A stretch of 13,694 nt of DNA from Victivallales bacterium (GTDB taxonomy: Bacteria; Verrucomicrobiota; Lentisphaeria; Oligosphaerales; Oligosphaeraceae): positions 1 through 13,694 of the forward strand of contig JAGCSE010000009.1 of the NCBI GenBank assembly GCA_017964325.1, in the 5' to 3' direction. A program made the position numbers and the translations under genes. The first letter of the stretch is position 1. Each line of letters opens with the position of its first letter. The notes under the pieces are model-generated. The model was not told the DNA's origin. It worked only from the letters and a program-made list of their open reading frames with translations, and ran no database searches. This document shows, piece by piece, positions 1-5,420 of the stretch.

Positions 1-13
1 CTTAAAACCGTTT

Positions 14-62
14 GAATTGAGAATTGTGAATTGTGAAGTGTGAATTGTGAATTGTGAATTGG
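14..62. repeat. Seven tandem heptanucleotides (GAATTGT) ending in a ribosome binding site
   Basis: Seven consecutive 7-bp units fill this stretch. The consensus is GAATTGT; the first unit is GAATTGA, the fourth GAAGTGT, and the last GAATTGG. The last unit supplies the first two bases of the GGAG Shine-Dalgarno sequence (61-64) of the GH43-type gene. A change in copy number would therefore shift the distance between the start codon and anything upstream. The reverse complement of the unit, rotated, is ACAATTC, one base from the unit of the array at 9114-9176 (ACAATTA in the same rotation). Confidence 0.9.
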
Positions 63-69
63 AGAAAAG

Positions 70-1053
70 ATGCGTAACCTTATCATTGGCATATTGTTGT
101 GCGGTGTCGGAATATCTTCGGCACTGGAGCCGATCAAGAATCCCGTGTATGGTGGAAATGCGCCTGATCCGACGATTTGGCAGGCGGATGATGGCACATA
201 TTACTGTTGTGCAACGCCTGGCGGCGGCCGCGGGCTGATTCTGAAAAGCAAGAATCTTGTCAAGTGGGAAAGTTCTGGAATAAGGCCATTTACGGAGGAG
301 ATGATTCAAGTCATCCATAAGGAATACAAAAACATCTGGGCTCCGGACATGATTCGCCTCAATGGCAAGTGGATGTTCTACGTGACGCTCTACAACTCCG
401 CGCAGGATTCCGCCATCGCCGTCTTTAGCAGCGACAACGCGACGGGGCCGTTCGAGGATATGCATATCATTACAAGAAGCAAGGATACGAAAATCAAAGA
501 CACCATCGATCCGGAAGTCGTGAAGGATCCGGATACGGGCAAGCTGTGGCTGTTCTTTGGCAGCATCGGCAAAATGCACCGCGTGGAATTGAAGCCCGAT
601 GGACTGTCCGTCGTCGATGACGCCAAATATGTCCATGTGGCAGGGCTGGATTCCGACCAGAATCGTTCGCGTTCAAAGGTTTATGAAGGCTGCTATCTGT
701 ATCGTCGTGACGGTTGGTGGTATCTTTTCGCAAGTTGCGGATGGTACAACAACCATACGTATTCGCTCGTTGTCGGACGTAGCAGGACGCTGGAAGGCGA
801 GTTCGTCGATAAGGACGGCAAGCCCATGACGGAAGGCAATGCCACGAAGATTTTGCGTTCGGATGCAGGCGATGAGTTCTACGGGCCAGGCCACAATGGT
901 GAAATCATCACGGATGGCGATGGCAGGACATATATGTTCTACCACTGTCATCAAGCCTCCCTTAACAAAGGATGGCTGCGCAATTTACATCTACAGGAAA
1001 TCCTTTGGGGCGAGGACGGCTGGCCGTATTTCAAGACGGGAAAGCCTTTGTAG
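70..1053 (+). CDS. Secreted GH43-type five-bladed beta-propeller glycosidase (arabinanase/xylosidase-like)
   Basis: The 327-residue protein is probably an exported glycoside hydrolase of the GH43 clan, which acts on arabinose- or xylose-containing polysaccharides. Residues 1-19 form a signal peptide (hydrophobic stretch followed by SSA). The three expected catalytic acids can be placed: D33 in APDPTIW (general base), D147 in TIDPEVV (pKa modulator) and E206 in VYEGCYL (general acid). H275 in GPGHN matches the family's conserved metal-binding histidine near the active site. Length fits a single propeller domain with no carbohydrate-binding module. The ATG at 70 has a GGAG Shine-Dalgarno 5 nt upstream, formed at the edge of a heptad repeat array. 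The next gene is convergent, so this one is expressed alone or with genes upstream of the window. The exact substrate cannot be read from sequence, and related GH117- or GH130-like propellers are possible. Confidence 0.88.
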   Translation: MRNLIIGILLCGVGISSALEPIKNPVYGGNAPDPTIWQADDGTYYCCATPGGGRGLILKSKNLVKWESSGIRPFTEEMIQVIHKEYKNIWAPDMIRLNGKWMFYVTLYNSAQDSAIAVFSSDNATGPFEDMHIITRSKDTKIKDTIDPEVVKDPDTGKLWLFFGSIGKMHRVELKPDGLSVVDDAKYVHVAGLDSDQNRSRSKVYEGCYLYRRDGWWYLFASCGWYNNHTYSLVVGRSRTLEGEFVDKDGKPMTEGNATKILRSDAGDEFYGPGHNGEIITDGDGRTYMFYHCHQASLNKGWLRNLHLQEILWGEDGWPYFKTGKPL

Positions 1054-1079
1054 GCGGGTGTGTCGGCTAATACTCCTGA

Positions 1080-1200
1080 CTTTTGTTCCTGCCACCGCTA
1101 CGCGGTTCTATATGTATTATCTTGGCTTCCAGTGGGTTACGTTCACGCCTTCGGTGTTCGCTTCACCCACGGCTGTGTTCCTGCGCCCCTACAGGGCTTA
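1080..1200. repeat. Non-coding mosaic of small GC-rich hairpins (candidate dispersed element)
   Basis: No gene is credible between 1054 and 1289. Three compact palindromes lie in a row: ACCGC/GCGGT with a 3-nt loop (1094-1106), GTGGGT/ACCCAC (1132-1137 with 1165-1170) enclosing a smaller CAC...GTG hairpin, and GCCC/GGGC with a 5-nt loop (1185-1197). Strings of short hairpins with loops such as TAC, TTC and CTACA look like the small intergenic repeats I associate with PVC and Bacteroidetes genomes. That is recollection, not a search. The element has no ORF, no terminal target duplication and no transposase that I can see. Confidence 0.4.
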
Positions 1201-1246
1201 AAACATGACTATTATCATCCTCGCCCTTAATGGTATGGCACAAACG

Positions 1247-1285
1247 GTTTCGCCTGCGTCTCGATGGCGGGGACAAAGGCGAAAC
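1247..1285. terminator. Likely bidirectional terminator hairpin between convergent genes
   Basis: A 9-bp perfect stem, GTTTCGCCT (1247-1255) with AGGCGAAAC (1277-1285), encloses a second 5-bp stem (1258-1262 with 1270-1274, one G-T wobble) and a 7-nt loop. It sits 4 nt past the stop codon of the minus-strand PHP gene and downstream of the plus-strand GH43 gene, the expected place for a shared terminator. T-runs on either side are short, so termination efficiency is uncertain. Confidence 0.55.
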
Positions 1286-1289
1286 ACCT

Positions 1290-2168
1290 TTATGCTCCAT
1301 GGTGGAGTTCAACGCGTTCCAGAATTTCGTCCAGCCATTTGTCTTCGCCGCAGTGACGGCCGAATTTCTCGTAGTTAGGTGTGTGGAGGTCTGTCCCGCC
1401 GGTGGAAAGCAGTTTGTGTTTCACGCAGTATTCGCGGTAGAACGGCGTGATTTCCTCTGGCACGCATGACTGCGAGCATTCGATGCCGTCAAGCTGGAAG
1501 AGTTCGCAGAGGGCGTCCATGCGGTTCACATCATCCTTGTGGAAATAGCCATACGGATGGGCGATGAAGACGAGGCCGCCAGCCCGTTTCACGATGGGAA
1601 TCACATAGTCGTATTCTGGATAGTGCGGGACATCGACATATTGTTTCGTCAGTGCCTTGTAGCCGTCCAAGTCCTTGCAGAATCCGCGGTTAATGCAGGT
1701 TTCGACCATCGTGCCGTGACGGACGTGGGTGTTGCCCTGCTTGTCGATGATGCGTTGCGGACGATAGCTCTGGAGGACTTTCATGCGTTCCGCGTCATCG
1801 AAATCGAAGCCGAGGCGGACAAGATTTGCGGAAATGGCCGTGCCGCAGGCGACCTGCCATGCGCGGTAGGTCTTGAACAAATCTACGAGTTCACCTGTCT
1901 CATGGCAGGGGAGGTTGAGGCAGACGAGATCGAAGGTACCTAGGGGGGAGTGGACGGTCAGTTCGGCTCCCGTCACGAATGGGACGTCCGGATATTTCTT
2001 CGCGCATTCGAGCATGTCACCATAGCCGTCCATCGTGTGGTGGTCGGTCAGTGCGAAGGCGCGGAGTTTGCGGTCGCGGGCGAATTTGAAATATTCCTCG
2101 ACGGGGGTGAGGGCGTCATAGCTCCATTGGCTGTGGAGATGCAGTTCAAAAGAGGCATATTGCGGCAT
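1290..2168 (-). CDS. PHP-domain metal-dependent phosphoesterase
   Basis: The 292-residue protein carries the complete metal-binding set of the PHP (polymerase and histidinol phosphatase) superfamily. Visible are H10-L-H12 and D18 near the N-terminus, TDHHT (D42, H43), E69 in TGAEL, H204 in IAHPYG, and D260/H262 in GGTDLHTP. PHP enzymes of this stand-alone type hydrolyse phosphomonoesters or phosphodiesters; the YciV/RNase AM group removes phosphate from nucleotides or RNA ends. The substrate here is not identifiable. It is cytoplasmic (no signal peptide). The reading frame stays open to 2339, but the ATG at 2168 is preferred. It has AAGGA 7-8 nt upstream, the HxH motif begins at residue 10 as usual, and a longer form would overlap the divergent gene's start. 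It is divergent from another metallophosphoesterase (2323-3171), which hints at related roles without proving them. Confidence 0.88.
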   Translation of the reverse strand: MPQYASFELHLHSQWSYDALTPVEEYFKFARDRKLRAFALTDHHTMDGYGDMLECAKKYPDVPFVTGAELTVHSPLGTFDLVCLNLPCHETGELVDLFKTYRAWQVACGTAISANLVRLGFDFDDAERMKVLQSYRPQRIIDKQGNTHVRHGTMVETCINRGFCKDLDGYKALTKQYVDVPHYPEYDYVIPIVKRAGGLVFIAHPYGYFHKDDVNRMDALCELFQLDGIECSQSCVPEEITPFYREYCVKHKLLSTGGTDLHTPNYEKFGRHCGEDKWLDEILERVELHHGA

Positions 2169-2322
2169 GATGTTTTCCTTTTGGAGGGTGGATGTTGAAA
2201 CAAGAAAACTGGAAAACAATACATTATCGTCATAAATTAACAGTGCAAGCGGTTGTTTGCGTGAAAAAACAGGCGATTTTCCAGAAATCGCCGTTAAGAA
2301 ATACCATTTTTGAGGTGAAACC
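2169..2322. promoter_or_regulatory. Divergent control region between PHP and metallophosphoesterase genes
   Basis: This 154-bp AT-rich interval must hold promoters in both directions. On the plus strand TTGAAA (2195-2200) is followed 18 bp later by ATACAT (2219-2224), a weak sigma-70-like match. On the minus strand TTGCAC (2248-2243) and GATAAT (2228-2223) are only 14 bp apart, which is short. The ribosome binding site for the plus-strand gene is GAGGTG (2312-2317), and for the minus-strand gene AAGGA just upstream of 2168. Exact promoters are uncertain. Confidence 0.4.
2264..2292 (-). terminator. Intrinsic-terminator-like hairpin in the PHP gene's upstream region
   Basis: Read on the minus strand, GGCGATTT and AAATCGCC (plus coordinates 2285-2292 and 2272-2279) form a perfect 8-bp stem with a 5-nt loop. 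Two bases later comes a run of six T (2269-2264). This is a textbook rho-independent terminator shape. It lies about 100 bp upstream of the PHP start codon, not downstream of any minus-strand gene. It may block antisense readthrough from the neighbouring gene, act as a leader attenuator, or simply be a palindromic operator. Confidence 0.5.
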
Positions 2323-3171
2323 ATGAAATTTCTGTTCATAACGGATACGCATTACGGAGGACCTGACAACGAGGGCTACCGCCAGCAGGTGCGCTACAAC
2401 TGCCATGCGGAGGAGCTGCTGGACCGCCTTTCAGATTGGATTCGGCAGGAGGGGGGCATCTCATTCATCCTCCATGGCGGCGACCTTGTCGATAGAGGGA
2501 CTCGTGAAAACATCCGTCTGGGAGCCAAGCTGTTGGAACGTCTGCCATGTCCCGTTTATCTGACGTTGGGCAACCATGACTTGACCCAAGACGATTCCGT
2601 CACTGCTTGGCTTGAGGAGGCTCCGCAATTGTTTCTGGGAGGAAAAATCGATTTTACGATTTTGGAAGATGGTGTGCGGTTTGACGCGCTTTGCGCCAAT
2701 TGGGGGAGCCGCCCTGCCTTTTGGAATATGAAAGAACCTCAGTTGGCGTGGTTTACAGAAGAACAGACGGCACGGCTCACGGAAGGGCCGCAGGATTTGC
2801 CGCGAATCATCGCCAGCCATGCGCAACCATGCGGCCTGCCGTGTGAACAGACGGGATTCGACGGCGATTATCATGCACCACACGAACCGTTCCAGAAATT
2901 CGTGCGTGAAACATCCGCTGAATTGAAGCCGTTGGCCTGGCTGGGCGGTCACAATCATTTGACGCTTCACCGCACATTGGAAACGACTCATCTCGTGACG
3001 GCTCCTGCGTTCAGCGAGACGCCGTTTGAGGCCAAGTTGTTTGAATACAAGCAACAAGAGGGCAATCTCATCATGAAGACCGTCACCTTCGCTGATAGTC
3101 TTTCGTTTAGAACGGCATACGATTTCAATAAGACATTCGTGCAGGGAAGATCCTGCGACCGAATGTTTTAG
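2323..3171 (+). CDS. Cytoplasmic calcineurin-like metallophosphoesterase
   Basis: The 282-residue protein has all the motifs of the calcineurin-like phosphoesterase fold: DTH (D8, H10), GGDLVDRG (D54), GNHD (N84, H85), SHAQP (H166) and GGHNHL (H210, H212). Together these ligate a dinuclear metal centre. The layout resembles CpdA/Icc-type phosphodiesterases and related small cytoplasmic enzymes, but cyclic-nucleotide specificity cannot be claimed. No signal peptide is present. The ATG at 2323 has a strong GAGGTG site 5 nt upstream. The last 30 or so residues, after the motif-bearing core, have no family feature I recognise. It is divergent from the PHP phosphoesterase and is followed, after 131 nt containing a separate promoter, by rubrerythrin. 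Confidence 0.88.
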   Translation: MKFLFITDTHYGGPDNEGYRQQVRYNCHAEELLDRLSDWIRQEGGISFILHGGDLVDRGTRENIRLGAKLLERLPCPVYLTLGNHDLTQDDSVTAWLEEAPQLFLGGKIDFTILEDGVRFDALCANWGSRPAFWNMKEPQLAWFTEEQTARLTEGPQDLPRIIASHAQPCGLPCEQTGFDGDYHAPHEPFQKFVRETSAELKPLAWLGGHNHLTLHRTLETTHLVTAPAFSETPFEAKLFEYKQQEGNLIMKTVTFADSLSFRTAYDFNKTFVQGRSCDRMF

Positions 3172-3205
3172 CGGAATCTTGGAGCATATCCGTACAAATT
3201 TAAAC

Positions 3206-3235
3206 GCTTGTTTAATCCAAGCATGGCGTTATATT
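3206..3235 (+). promoter_or_regulatory. Rubrerythrin promoter with overlapping inverted repeat
   Basis: TTGTTT (3208-3213) and TATATT (3230-3235) are separated by 16 bp, a good sigma-70-like pair. This predicts a transcript start near 3242. A small inverted repeat, GCTTG/CAAGC (3206-3210 with 3218-3222), covers the -35 box and could be an operator. The outer arms AACGC (3203-3207) and GCGTT (3226-3230) are also complementary. Rubrerythrin genes in anaerobes are often peroxide-regulated (PerR), but this is not a recognisable PerR box. Confidence 0.45.
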
Positions 3236-3244
3236 TATATGAAA

Positions 3245-3270
3245 GGCGTTTTTGGAAATCGGAAAACGCT
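3245..3270 (+). promoter_or_regulatory. Stem-loop at the predicted 5' end of the rubrerythrin mRNA
   Basis: GCGTTTT (3246-3252) pairs perfectly with AAAACGC (3263-3269), and a G-T pair (3245 with 3270) extends the stem to 8 bp around a 10-nt loop. It begins only a few bases after the transcript start predicted from the upstream promoter and ends 20 nt before the AGGAG ribosome binding site. A 5'-terminal stem-loop of this kind commonly protects mRNA from decay. A DNA operator role is also possible. Confidence 0.4.
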
Positions 3271-3302
3271 AGAAAACCTACAACATAAAAAGGAGAACGA
3301 CG

Positions 3303-3836
3303 ATGGAACTCAAAGGCAGCAAGACGGAAGCCAATCTGAAGACGGCGTTTGCAGGTGAATCACAGGCTCGCAACAAATACACCTATTTTGCCAGCGCCGC
3401 CCGCAAGGAAGGGTTCGAGCAAATTGCAGCAATCTTCGAAATGACCGCCAACAACGAAAAAGAACACGCCAAACTCTGGTTCAAGGAGCTGAATGGAATC
3501 GGCAGCACGTTGGAGAATCTTCTTGCCGCCGCCGCCGGTGAACACGAAGAATGGACGGAAATGTATAAGCAGTTTGCGGAAGAAGCTCGTCAGGAAGGCT
3601 TTACGGCATTGGCCGCACGTTTTGAAATGGTTGCCGCCATCGAAAAACGCCATGAAGAACGCTATCGCAAGCTGGCGGCGAACATTGAGAAGGGCGAAGT
3701 CTGGGTGAAGGTCGGTAAGAACCGTTGGGAATGCCGCAATTGCGGACATATCTACGTCGGTGAGAAGGCTCCTGAAATCTGCCCCGTCTGCAAACATCCA
3801 CAGGCTTATTTCGAAGTGGAAGCTGAAAACTATTAA
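3303..3836 (+). CDS. rbr: Rubrerythrin
   Basis: The 177-residue protein is a standard rubrerythrin, a cytoplasmic non-haem iron peroxidase that reduces hydrogen peroxide in anaerobes using electrons from rubredoxin-type carriers. Residues 1 to about 135 form the ferritin-like four-helix domain with diiron ligands visible in GES (E19), EKEHAK (E52, H55), the E80/E94 region and IEKRHEE (E114, with H117). Residues 140-177 form the rubredoxin-like domain with C144-x-x-C147 and C160-x-x-C163, ending in the typical [12 protein letters not shown]. Domain order and length are normal. The start ATG has AGGAG 7 nt upstream. It appears to be transcribed from its own promoter. It would protect oxygen- or peroxide-sensitive proteins, for example the glycyl radical enzyme encoded nearby. 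Confidence 0.96.
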   Translation: MELKGSKTEANLKTAFAGESQARNKYTYFASAARKEGFEQIAAIFEMTANNEKEHAKLWFKELNGIGSTLENLLAAAAGEHEEWTEMYKQFAEEARQEGFTALAARFEMVAAIEKRHEERYRKLAANIEKGEVWVKVGKNRWECRNCGHIYVGEKAPEICPVCKHPQAYFEVEAENY

Positions 3837-3842
3837 TAGCCA

Positions 3843-3875
3843 AAAGCTTAAAGCTTAAAGCTTAAAGCCTAAAGC
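3843..3875. repeat. Tandem heptanucleotide repeat AAAGCTT, about 4.7 units
   Basis: Immediately after the rubrerythrin stop codon come three AAAGCTT units, one AAAGCCT and a partial AAAGC, in perfect 7-bp register. The last one and two-thirds units (AAAGCCTAAAGC) also form the left arm of an inverted repeat (3864-3876 with 3907-3919). The unit contains the palindrome AAGCTT. The same heptad, in the opposite orientation and more degenerate, occurs at 13593-13620. Confidence 0.9.
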
Positions 3876-3919
3876 AAATGCGGCAAATATCTTGATTGTT
3901 CGCAAGTGCTTTAGGCTTT
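3864..3919 (+). terminator. 13-bp inverted repeat downstream of rubrerythrin, terminator-like
   Basis: Positions 3864-3876 are perfectly complementary to 3907-3919 (AAAGCCTAAAGCA and TGCTTTAGGCTTT). The 30-nt loop contains a further TGCG/CGCA pair (3879-3882 with 3901-3904). The right arm ends in four T (3917-3920). It follows rubrerythrin and probably ends that transcript, although the T-run is short and the stem AT-rich. The right arm also lies within the predicted symporter promoter. Confidence 0.45.
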
Positions 3920-3925
3920 TATAAA
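3896..3925 (+). promoter_or_regulatory. Candidate symporter promoter overlapping the inverted repeat
   Basis: TTGTTC (3896-3901) and TATAAA (3920-3925) are 18 bp apart, with a predicted transcript start near 3932, about 19 nt before the symporter ATG. The spacer is occupied by the right arm of the 3864-3919 inverted repeat. Terminator and promoter would therefore share sequence. Confidence 0.4.
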
Positions 3926-3950
3926 TGCTTCATCATAAGAGTAAGATTTC

Positions 3951-5411
3951 ATGTTGAACGGTTGGGATTTTTGCATATTGGCCGCCTATCTGCTTGCTGT
4001 GCTGGTCATTGGGTGGCGGGCGGCTAGAAAATCCGCATTTGAGGAAGAATACTTTTTGGCGGGACGGAGCATGGGGTGGATTCCCGTCGGATTGTCCGTC
4101 ATGGTGACGACGTTCAGCGCCATCAACTACCTTGCCATACCAGGCGAAATATTCGGTTATGGCTTGTATGTAATGGTTTCGTTTCCTGTTTTCTTTCTGG
4201 CGGCATGGCCGATATCGAAGATCTGGATGCCGCGTTTCCATGGCTTGCAGGTCACCAGCGTCTATGAAATATTGGAAAAACGCTATGATGTGCGAGTGCG
4301 CAGCCTGGCAAGCGGATTGTTCATCCTTTGGCGGTTGTTCTGGATGGCGACCGCCTTGTATGCGTCAGGCAAAATCCTTGCCGTGTTGACAGGATGGCCG
4401 CAGTGGTTGCTGATTTTGTTATGCGGTCTAGTGGCAACGGTTTATACGTTTTCCGGCGGTATGCGGGCGGTTATGTGGACGGATGTCACGCAGTTTTTCG
4501 TACTGTTCGGCGGGCTGATTCTGGGAGTCATTCTGGCGTTTCGCCAACATGGTGCGGATGTTTTCACATTGGCTTTAGAAGGTGGTCGCCTGCAACCATT
4601 TGTGCCGTTCGATAAAACATTTCTTTCGTTTGATCCACGCATCCGAATGACATTATGGAGCGGGTTGCTCGGCACGTTTGTCGCATTCATGTCTCGCTAT
4701 GGGGCGGATCAGGTGGTTATGCAGCGGTATTTGACGGCGAAGAGTCTGGCTGCTGCGCGAAAGGGACTGTGGCTGAATGCCGCGGCGTCCGTTGTCACGC
4801 TGTCGTTGCTGACGTTGTTCGGATTGGCGATTTATGCAAATGCCTGCCGTCAAGGAGTATTCGTGGCGGAAAGTGGTCTTTCATTGACTGCTGCACAACG
4901 TCAAGGCATGGCGTTGAAACAATTGTCATTGCTTGTCAAATCATTTCCAACGGGCGTGGCGGGATTGATTGTGGCAGGGCTGCTGGCGGCGACGATGTCC
5001 AGCATCGACTCAGGCATAAACGCCTGTGCGGCGGCTTATGTGACGGATTTCCAGAAACGGTTCGACTGGAGGACGTTGCAGGCGAACTGGCTGTCTCTGG
5101 GCATTGGAACTGCGGCGACTGCCGCGGCGTTGCTTCTGATACCTGCGGTCGGCGCGTCGAATAGCGTATTCGCCATCGTCAACAAATTGGTCAATGGGCT
5201 TGGCAGCCCATTGCTTTGCATCATGCTGCTTGGGATGTTCAGCAAAAGGACGAACGCCAACGGCGTTTTCATCGGCGGATTGGCCGGACTTGTGGCTAGC
5301 CTGTGTATCTCCTTCTGGCTAAAGCCGTTGGCGTTGCAATACTATGCGGTTGTCAATTTGATGGTCTGTTTGGTGGCGTGCTATGTATGTAGTTTAAAGC
5401 CAAAAGGTTAA
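3951..5411 (+). CDS. Sodium:solute symporter (SSS family)
   Basis: The 486-residue inner-membrane protein belongs to the SSS/SLC5 family (TC 2.A.21), which couples sodium entry to uptake of sugars, amino acids, carboxylates or similar solutes. It shows the family's usual dense series of about 13 hydrophobic segments, from residues 7-22 to 462-481. Family landmarks are TFSGG followed by WTDVTQFFVLFGG (166-188), RYGADQVVMQRYLTAKS (249-265) and TMSSIDSGINACAAAYVTDF (348-367); in this last segment the serines near 350-351 match the Na2-site region. Substrate cannot be assigned from sequence. Start choice rests on the first transmembrane segment beginning soon after ATG 3951, since the ribosome binding site is weak. 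Its stop lies 9 nt from the convergent glycyl radical enzyme's stop, so the two share no transcript. Neighbouring GH-type genes make a sugar or sugar-acid substrate plausible only by context. Confidence 0.92.
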   Translation: MLNGWDFCILAAYLLAVLVIGWRAARKSAFEEEYFLAGRSMGWIPVGLSVMVTTFSAINYLAIPGEIFGYGLYVMVSFPVFFLAAWPISKIWMPRFHGLQVTSVYEILEKRYDVRVRSLASGLFILWRLFWMATALYASGKILAVLTGWPQWLLILLCGLVATVYTFSGGMRAVMWTDVTQFFVLFGGLILGVILAFRQHGADVFTLALEGGRLQPFVPFDKTFLSFDPRIRMTLWSGLLGTFVAFMSRYGADQVVMQRYLTAKSLAAARKGLWLNAAASVVTLSLLTLFGLAIYANACRQGVFVAESGLSLTAAQRQGMALKQLSLLVKSFPTGVAGLIVAGLLAATMSSIDSGINACAAAYVTDFQKRFDWRTLQANWLSLGIGTAATAAALLLIPAVGASNSVFAIVNKLVNGLGSPLLCIMLLGMFSKRTNANGVFIGGLAGLVASLCISFWLKPLALQYYAVVNLMVCLVACYVCSLKPKG

Positions 5412-5416
5412 AGTTT
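5396..5416. repeat. Three degenerate AAAGNNN heptads across the symporter stop codon
   Basis: AAAGCCA, AAAGGTT and AAAGTTT follow each other in 7-bp register. They encode the last residues and stop of the symporter (frame ...K-P-K-G-stop) and run into the 9-bp gap before the convergent gene. They resemble the AAAGCTT array at 3843-3875. With three short imperfect units, chance is a real alternative. Confidence 0.3.
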
Positions 5417-5420
5417 TTAG

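Noticed and set aside
2169..2339. N-terminal extension of the PHP protein by 57 residues
   Set aside because: The extension overlaps the start of the divergent gene and the hairpin region, has no ribosome binding site, and the PHP HxH motif already starts at residue 10 from the ATG at 2168.
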